Position numbers and translations under genes: made by a program
The notes under the pieces: generated by a model
Database searches by the model: none
Told to the model about the DNA's origin: nothing
What the model saw: the letters and a program-made list of their open reading frames with translations, nothing else
NCBI GenBank assembly: GCA_017935525.1
Contig: JAGBHJ010000169.1
Location: 1-18,315 of the forward strand
Source of the DNA: Clostridia bacterium
GTDB lineage: Bacteria; Bacillota; Clostridia; HGM11327
Direction: 5' to 3'
DNA length: 18,315 bases
Part shown: positions 13,690 through 18,315 of the stretch, in pieces
Layout of the letters: each line of letters begins with the position of its first letter
Numbering within the stretch: position 1 is the stretch's first letter

Positions 13690-14862
13690 TCATTTCTTTT
13701 CTGCGTTTCCCTGCTGCATTTCCTTCCACTTTTCCGCATAGAGCTGTGAATAGTACACGTGGTCCTCATACTTGGAGGTAAATGTGTTCAAGCCCGTTTC
13801 GGGGTTAAGTGTAAAGTACAGCGTGCCGTACTTGATGTCGTTTTCGTTAGGGTTCAGCACCGCCTTTATCGACGCAAGACCCGGGTTACCGATAGGACCG
13901 ATGGGCAAGCCCGAATTGATGTACGTATTGTAGTCACTTTCATACTGGGTATCCTCCGTGGAAACTCCCCATACGTCCCTGTAAATGCCGTCCAACGCAA
14001 GAGCGTATATCAGGGTCGCATCGGACTGCAATCTCATATTCTTCTTAAATCTGTTCTGGAAGGTTGCGGCAACTCTTGCAAACTCCGTTATGCTGCCGCC
14101 CTCCTTTTCCACCACGGAAGCAAACGTTATAAGCTCGTCCAGAGTGTATCCCATTTCCTCCGCCTTGGCTTCCATTTCCGCCGTTATTCGCTTGTCAAAG
14201 TTGTCAAGCATCTTCTTTATTATCTCTCTGGGGGTGGCGTCAACGTATATTGCGTAAGTATCGGGGAACAAATATCCCTGCAGCACGTAGCCGTACTTAT
14301 GCCTTTCCTCCGGGATCTGGCTCAAAAATCCGTATTCCGGGAAGTTTTCGGGCACACAGTAGTCAATAAACTCTTGGGTAGTAAAGCCCTCCAGCTTTTT
14401 TGTATCAGTAAGATACTCTGCAATTCTGGCAATGGTCCAGCCCTCGGGGATGGTGATATTGACTACCTCAACGGTATTTGTGCCTATCAGCAGCTGCTGC
14501 ATTACCTCCTGCATTGACATATTGTGTCTGAATACGTATTTACCCGACTGGAGCTTGTATGAATTGTTGGAAATATCAACGTACAGCCTGAACACAAATG
14601 AGTTTGTGATTATCTCATTCTCCTCCAGTATCTTGGAGATACCTCTCACGCCGTAGCCCGAGGGGATCTCAAGAGTAAATTCCTCCGCATTGTCAGGCTG
14701 CGGCGGCAAAAAGAAGTTGTTGGCAACAAATTTTACCACTCCTGTTACGCCGATATACAGTATCAGCATCGTTGCGCCCACGATAATGAACGGACGCAAA
14801 AAGCTGACCCACAGATCCTTTAACATCCTCTCCAGTTTTTTGAAATGCTTTTCCAACTTCAC
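13690..14862 (-). CDS. mltG: Endolytic murein transglycosylase MltG (YceG-like)
   Basis: A 390-residue membrane-anchored lytic transglycosylase that cuts nascent glycan strands and ends their elongation. A short basic cytoplasmic N-terminus is followed by one membrane span (about 24-48), a LysM-like region (about 62-130: IPSGYGVRGISKILEEN), and the YceG domain to the end. ASVVEKEGG places the catalytic glutamate at Glu252, matching Glu218 of E. coli MltG; MRLQSDATLIYAL (276-288) and LPIGPIGNPG (319-328) are further family marks. The start is GTG 14862, with AAGGAGG 9 nt upstream. It follows the lipoprotein gene by 39 nt with no terminator or clear promoter between. Confidence 0.95.
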   Translation of the reverse strand: MKLEKHFKKLERMLKDLWVSFLRPFIIVGATMLILYIGVTGVVKFVANNFFLPPQPDNAEEFTLEIPSGYGVRGISKILEENEIITNSFVFRLYVDISNNSYKLQSGKYVFRHNMSMQEVMQQLLIGTNTVEVVNITIPEGWTIARIAEYLTDTKKLEGFTTQEFIDYCVPENFPEYGFLSQIPEERHKYGYVLQGYLFPDTYAIYVDATPREIIKKMLDNFDKRITAEMEAKAEEMGYTLDELITFASVVEKEGGSITEFARVAATFQNRFKKNMRLQSDATLIYALALDGIYRDVWGVSTEDTQYESDYNTYINSGLPIGPIGNPGLASIKAVLNPNENDIKYGTLYFTLNPETGLNTFTSKYEDHVYYSQLYAEKWKEMQQGNAEKK

Positions 14863-14901
14863 GGCAAAAAGCCTCCTTATTGTTCTGTTTTTGTTTTTGT
14901 G

Positions 14902-15288
14902 TTATTCAAGCTCAATTCTGAGCTCTTTTTGCTCTATCTTCAGCACCATGTATATCTGAAGATCCTTTTTCTTTGCGGCGTAGGTAGCCTTATTTCCGTA
15001 ACGGGTCTGCTCGCTTACGGTGGAAAACTTATTCCCCAAAAGGATCTTTATATATTCGCCCATATTCTCAATGGAAAAATCCTTTACGATTATAATGGCG
15101 TAATCCCCGCCGTTTGCATCCTGCCCCACAATAGCGTCATCCACCACACCCGTATGAACGGGAGGGATATCTCTGAATGCCTTTTCCTGTGGCCAACCCT
15201 CGGGATATTCAAATCCGCAGGCGGATACTGACACGCATATAAGCACGCATGCCAGTATTGCCTGTATTTTTTTTGTTATTCTCATCAT
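14902..15288 (-). CDS. Small lipoprotein of unknown function
   Basis: A 128-residue predicted lipoprotein. A basic start (MMRITKKIQ) and a hydrophobic segment lead to lipobox VSAC with Cys24. The mature part is short and soluble, with GDYAIIIVKDFSIENMGEYI (61-80) and a Lys/Glu-rich end. I recognise no family. ATG 15288 overlaps the kdgK stop (ATGA); the adjacent ATG 15285 is an equally good start, and no strong ribosome binding site favours one. Its position between kdgK and mltG, overlapping one and 39 nt from the other, indicates co-transcription. A cell-surface role next to the murein enzyme is possible but only inferred. Confidence 0.75.
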   Translation of the reverse strand: MMRITKKIQAILACVLICVSVSACGFEYPEGWPQEKAFRDIPPVHTGVVDDAIVGQDANGGDYAIIIVKDFSIENMGEYIKILLGNKFSTVSEQTRYGNKATYAAKKKDLQIYMVLKIEQKELRIELE

Positions 15289-16307
15289 CTCTGTACTCTG
15301 CCGCTGGCATCGCCGCCCATAAGGGTCTTGACCTCGTCAACGCTTACCTGGTTCATATCGCCGTGGATGGTGTGCTTGAGTGCGGAAGCCGCAACTGCAA
15401 ACTCAAGGGAATCCTTGCTTGACATACCGGATATAAGTCCGTAGATAAGTCCGCCGCCAAAGGAATCGCCGCCGCCTACTCTGTCAACGATCCTCAATGC
15501 ATACTTCTTTGAGAACATATACTCACAGCCGTCGTAAAGCATTGCGGACCAGTTGTTGTCGGACGCGGAAATACTCTCTCTGAGTGTGATGGCAACGTAC
15601 TTAAAGCCAAATCTCTCTGCAAGAGTCTTTGCAACGTACTTGTAGCCCTCGCGGTCCAGCTCGCCCTTTGTGATGTCCGTTGCGGGAGCCTTTATGCCGA
15701 ATACGTCGTCAGCATCCTCCTCGTTTGCGATACAAACGTCAACATACTCCATCAGCTGACCCATAACGGCGCAAGCCTTTTCCTTGCTCCACAGCTTCTT
15801 GCGGAAGTTAAGGTCACAGCTTACCATAAGGCCCTTTTCCTTTGCCTTTTTGCAGCCCTCAAGCGTCAATTCCGCAACGTCATCGCTCAACGCAGGAGTA
15901 ATACCCGTAAAGTGGAACCACTCTGCACCGTCAAATACCTTATCCCAATCGATATCGCCGACCTTTGCCGTAGATATGGATGAATGTGCTCTGTCGTACG
16001 TAACCTTGGAGGGACGCACGGAAGCACCCTTTTCGCAGTAGTAGATGCCGACTCTTTCGCCGCCTCTTACGATGTAGGAGGTATCAACGCCGTATCTTCT
16101 GCAAGCATTTATAGCCGCATCGCCAATGTTGTTCTTGGGGAGTCTTGTAACAAACGCCGCATCAACTCCGTAATTTGCAAGGCTTACCGCAACGTTGCAC
16201 TCTGCGCCGCCGTATGTTGCCTCAAAAACATCAGTCTGTACCACTCTCAAATATTCCGGCGGAGCAAGCCTCAGCATTACCTCGCCAAACGTAACTACCT
16301 TTGCCAT
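15285..16307 (-). CDS. kdgK: 2-keto-3-deoxygluconate kinase (PfkB family)
   Basis: A 340-residue PfkB/ribokinase-family sugar kinase, predicted to phosphorylate 2-keto-3-deoxygluconate to KDPG using ATP. The N-terminal FGEVMLRLAPP (7-17) and YGGAECNVAVSLANYG (32-47) form the sugar-binding part. The C-terminal PfkB signature DRVGGGDSFGGGLIYGL (275-291) holds the GGGD anion hole and catalytic base Asp281. PfkB kinases differ in substrate and are hard to tell apart by sequence, but eda directly upstream and uxaC in the same cluster support KDG kinase. ATG 16307 has AGGAGA about 7 nt upstream and lies 34 nt after eda. Confidence 0.9.
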   Translation of the reverse strand: MAKVVTFGEVMLRLAPPEYLRVVQTDVFEATYGGAECNVAVSLANYGVDAAFVTRLPKNNIGDAAINACRRYGVDTSYIVRGGERVGIYYCEKGASVRPSKVTYDRAHSSISTAKVGDIDWDKVFDGAEWFHFTGITPALSDDVAELTLEGCKKAKEKGLMVSCDLNFRKKLWSKEKACAVMGQLMEYVDVCIANEEDADDVFGIKAPATDITKGELDREGYKYVAKTLAERFGFKYVAITLRESISASDNNWSAMLYDGCEYMFSKKYALRIVDRVGGGDSFGGGLIYGLISGMSSKDSLEFAVAASALKHTIHGDMNQVSVDEVKTLMGGDASGRVQR

Positions 16308-16341
16308 TATTCTTCTCCTGTTTATATCAAAAATTCAATTT

Positions 16342-17001
16342 TTACTTCTTGGAAGCAAGCTCTGCTCTTGCATCCTTTATTTCCTTAACAAATACCTTTG
16401 CGGTTTCTGTGATCTTGTCATAATCCCCCGTCTTTGCGCCTGCTGTAAGGGAGCTGCCTGCAGCCATAGCCACAACGCCTGCCTTGACCCATTCCTTTGC
16501 ATTGTCAACGGAAACACCGCCCGTAGGCATAAGCTTTGCATAGGGCAACGGTCCAAGGATGTCCTTGATGATAGTGGGGCCGTAAAGATCTGCGGGGAAT
16601 ACCTTCAACAGGTCTGCACCTGCCTCCATAGCCATAATAGCCTCTCTTATTGTCATAACGCCGGGCACGCAAAGCACTCTGTATCTGTTGCACATTCTCA
16701 GCACGTCCTCGTTAAAGGCGGGAGAAATTACAAACTGGGCGCCTGCCAGAATAGCAATTCTTGCAGTTTCCGCATCAAGCACAGTACCTGCACCGATGAG
16801 GATCTCGCCATCCTTATACTTTGCCGCCAGCTGACGGATGACCTCATCCGCACCGGGCACTGTAAAGGTGATCTCAATTCCTGCAACGCCACCCTTAACG
16901 CAAGCCTCCGTTATCTTAAGCGCCTGCTCGCTGTCCTTTGCTCTTACAACTGCCACAAGGCCGCCTTCGCACATTTTGGTAAATACTTGTTCCTTATCCA
17001 T
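16342..17001 (-). CDS. eda: KDPG/KHG aldolase
   Basis: A 219-residue class I aldolase that splits 2-keto-3-deoxy-6-phosphogluconate into pyruvate and glyceraldehyde-3-phosphate, the last step of hexuronate breakdown. Arg20 (AVVRA), Glu43 (GIEITFT) and Lys133 (LLKVFPA) correspond to the phosphate-binding, acid/base and Schiff-base residues; Lys133 has the same number as in E. coli Eda. GAGTVLDAETA (70-80) and MPTGGVSVDN are further marks. ATG 17001 has AAAGGA 7 nt upstream. It is the first gene after the consensus promoter at 17063-17035. Confidence 0.95.
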   Translation of the reverse strand: MDKEQVFTKMCEGGLVAVVRAKDSEQALKITEACVKGGVAGIEITFTVPGADEVIRQLAAKYKDGEILIGAGTVLDAETARIAILAGAQFVISPAFNEDVLRMCNRYRVLCVPGVMTIREAIMAMEAGADLLKVFPADLYGPTIIKDILGPLPYAKLMPTGGVSVDNAKEWVKAGVVAMAAGSSLTAGAKTGDYDKITETAKVFVKEIKDARAELASKK

Positions 17002-17034
17002 ATCCGTATCCTTTCATTCACACATAGTAATGTA

Positions 17035-17063
17035 ATTATAACCCTTTATGCCAAAAATGTCAA
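17035..17063 (-). promoter_or_regulatory. Consensus sigma-A promoter upstream of eda
   Basis: Minus-strand TTGACA (17063-17058), a 17-nt spacer and TATAAT (17040-17035) match the consensus perfectly. The -35 begins a few bases after the mrnC stop codon. A small dyad TAAT-GTA-ATTA (17028-17038) overlaps the -10 and could be an operator, but it is short and A/T-rich. No terminator separates mrnC from this promoter, so read-through from comF-mrnC is possible. Confidence 0.88.
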
Positions 17064-17067
17064 CCTC

Positions 17068-17505
17068 TTACCCTTGGGTAATGACGTTTTTCATCTCGGC
17101 AAAAATTTCACACAATCTTTGGCTTCTGCCCATAATAAACAGATAGCCCAACAGCGCCTCCAAGCCCGTGGCAAGCCTGTAATCAGTCACGTCGGCGTGC
17201 TTTGGCTTTGTCTGGCTCTTGGCATTCCTGCCCCTGCGGACGATATCCTTTTCCTCGTCCGTCAGCATACCGTCAATGCTCTCCAGCAGCTGTGCCTGAA
17301 AAGCGGCGTTTACCACCTTTACCGCCCTGTTGTTCAGCTTTGACACAGCTTCGTGGGAGGTGGTGGCAAAGTACGTCCTCACAAAAAGGTCCATCACGCT
17401 GTCCCCTATATACGCCAATGTCAGCGGCGGCACGGTACGTATATCGATGCCGTTGATCTCGGGGATGGCTTCCTTCATCATGTCTATCAATGCTTTTTCA
17501 CTCAT
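17068..17505 (-). CDS. mrnC: Mini-ribonuclease III
   Basis: A 145-residue RNase III-like enzyme without a double-stranded RNA-binding domain; in Bacillus it trims 23S rRNA ends. The catalytic-domain motif is PLTLAYIGDSVMDLFVR (27-43) with Asp35, and the second acidic motif is RLATGLEALLGYLF (110-123) with Glu116. RRGRNAKSQTKPKHAD lies between. Length fits the family (about 130-145). ATG 17505 is chosen over an in-frame GTG at 17514; it overlaps the comF end by 8 nt, so coupled translation is likely. In Bacillus mrnC sits near cysS and rlmB, whereas here it follows comF. Confidence 0.93.
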   Translation of the reverse strand: MSEKALIDMMKEAIPEINGIDIRTVPPLTLAYIGDSVMDLFVRTYFATTSHEAVSKLNNRAVKVVNAAFQAQLLESIDGMLTDEEKDIVRRGRNAKSQTKPKHADVTDYRLATGLEALLGYLFIMGRSQRLCEIFAEMKNVITQG

Positions 17506-18235
17506 ATTTCTCACTTACCGAGCAAAGGCACAGCCCGTAGACCGCCGCGGCGCCTTGCTCCTTTAACGCTCTTGCGCATTCGTCCAGAGAACTGCCCGTG
17601 GTCAATATGTCGTCTACCACCAGCACTCTCTTGCCCTCTACGCTCTCTTTCATATTTTCCGCCACACCAATGGCGTTTTCTATATTCTCCATCCTTTCGT
17701 CCTTGTCAAGCTCGGACTGCGGGGTGGTATTTCTTATTCTTTCCAGCTGGGGCACAGCCTCTTTTCCCAGTCTTTTGGCAAAGCCCTCCGCCAAAAGTCT
17801 GGCTTGGTTGTATCCCCTCTGCCTCTCCTTTTTGGGGTACATGGGCACAAAGGTGATCACGTCGGCAGGCATTGCCTCCTCATCGTAAGCCTCTGCCATT
17901 TGCTTTGCGCCTATATCCGCTACCCACTGCGCTCCCGAGTATTTCAGTCTGTGGACCAACGTTCTCGCCGCGCCCTCGTAGCAATATACGGACGCCGCAA
18001 GGTCAAACCTCATGTCGTGCTTGGCGCAGGACTCACAAAGAGAATCCTCGGAGCCTATCCTCCTGCCGCATTTGGTACAGACCACGTCGCCCACCCTTTT
18101 GACGGTGGCAAAGCATTTGTCGCAGAACACCGCATTGCCATGCTCTTTTCTGTGCAAGCCCCTTCTGCCGCAGACTATACAGCCGTAATCGTCGGGAAAG
18201 AAAACCCTCTTTATAATATCAGAAATCAAAAACAT
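17498..18235 (-). CDS. comFC: ComF family protein (phosphoribosyltransferase-like)
   Basis: A 245-residue ComFC-type protein, linked in other bacteria to DNA uptake during transformation. The N-terminal zinc-finger region has four cysteine pairs: Cys19/22 and Cys38/41, then Cys53/56 and Cys67/70. The phosphoribosyltransferase domain follows (about 78-240), with FVPMYPKKERQRGYNQ and the PRPP-binding loop VLVVDDILTTGSS (204-216). ATG 18235 lies inside the end of the upstream gene (17-nt overlap) and has only a weak GGGAC ribosome binding site, so it probably depends on translation from that gene. No other competence gene is in the window. Confidence 0.92.
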   Translation of the reverse strand: MFLISDIIKRVFFPDDYGCIVCGRRGLHRKEHGNAVFCDKCFATVKRVGDVVCTKCGRRIGSEDSLCESCAKHDMRFDLAASVYCYEGAARTLVHRLKYSGAQWVADIGAKQMAEAYDEEAMPADVITFVPMYPKKERQRGYNQARLLAEGFAKRLGKEAVPQLERIRNTTPQSELDKDERMENIENAIGVAENMKESVEGKRVLVVDDILTTGSSLDECARALKEQGAAAVYGLCLCSVSEKYE

Positions 18236-18315
18236 CGTCCCAATCTATAAGGCTTACAGCCTCTGCCGCAATGTCGTTTCTGCCGTCCTCGGTTTCAGCC
18301 TCGGTTGTCGCCATA
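18219..18315 (-). CDS. C-terminal end of an unidentified protein (cut by window edge)
   Basis: The frame is open from the window edge to TGA 18221-18219 and ends in an acidic tail (AEAVSLIDWDDVFDF). An ATG sits at 18314, but this is probably internal to a gene that starts outside the window. It overlaps the comF start by 17 nt. About 31 residues are too few to identify a family. Confidence 0.5.
   Translation of the reverse strand, partial: MATTEAETEDGRNDIAAEAVSLIDWDDVFDF

Noticed and set aside
13686..13769. 28-residue N-terminal extension of trmR into mltG
   Set aside because: The extension exceeds family length, is composed of shadow sequence of mltG, and ATG 13685 sits 4 nt after the mltG stop.
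16329..16343. Palindrome AAAAATT-C-AATTTTT at the end of eda, as a terminator
   Set aside because: The stem contains only A-T pairs and no G/C core or following T-tract, so it is unlikely to stop transcription before kdgK.
1..18315. CRISPR arrays, tRNA or rRNA genes, insertion sequences
   Set aside because: No regularly spaced direct repeats, tRNA-like cloverleaf, rRNA sequence or transposase was seen; the only recombinase is the Xer-like gene without element boundaries.

Overview
All recognisable genes in this window lie on the minus strand, so transcription runs from right (about 18.3 kb) to left (1). The gene set suggests a Bacillota bacterium, most likely an anaerobic, gut-type member of Clostridia. 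Supporting marks are a T-box leader, a TrpX-type lipoprotein, Mini-RNase III, RqcH, the mltG-trmR-U32 peptidase block known from Firmicutes, AGGAGG-type ribosome binding sites, and hexuronate catabolism genes. This placement is inferred from gene content only; no rRNA or other taxonomic marker is present.

Right end (18315-17068): the tail of an unidentified gene overlaps comF (phosphoribosyltransferase), which overlaps mrnC (Mini-RNase III). A perfect-consensus promoter (TTGACA-N17-TATAAT) starts 5 nt or so (17063) beyond mrnC. From there a co-directional run of 17 genes continues to a hairpin terminator at 974-946, with no internal gap above 39 nt. In order they are: eda, kdgK, a small lipoprotein, mltG, trmR, a U32 peptidase (trhP-like), a zinc-dependent phospholipase C-like protein, four tandem paralogous tyrosine phosphatases, rqcH, uxaC, a 59-residue membrane protein, ogg, a tyrosine recombinase and mntP. 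Hexuronate breakdown (uxaC, kdgK, eda) is thus split by about 10 kb of tRNA modification, cell-wall, phosphatase and ribosome-rescue genes.

The most unusual region is 11104-6836. Four full-length phosphatases of 350-354 residues each combine an N-terminal fibronectin-III-like module with a CX5R phosphatase domain. All keep their catalytic Cys and Arg. The three junctions between them are built identically: the stop codon overlaps the Shine-Dalgarno sequence, then 6 nt, then ATG, giving 10 nt from stop to start each time. This points to duplication of a whole translational unit.

Left end (849-1): a second perfect-consensus promoter drives a T-box leader whose specifier triplet reads UUC (phenylalanine). 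It leads into the start of an ABC_sub_bind (TrpX-type) solute-binding lipoprotein cut by the window edge. A Phe rather than Trp specifier suggests that this transporter responds to phenylalanine-tRNA charging.
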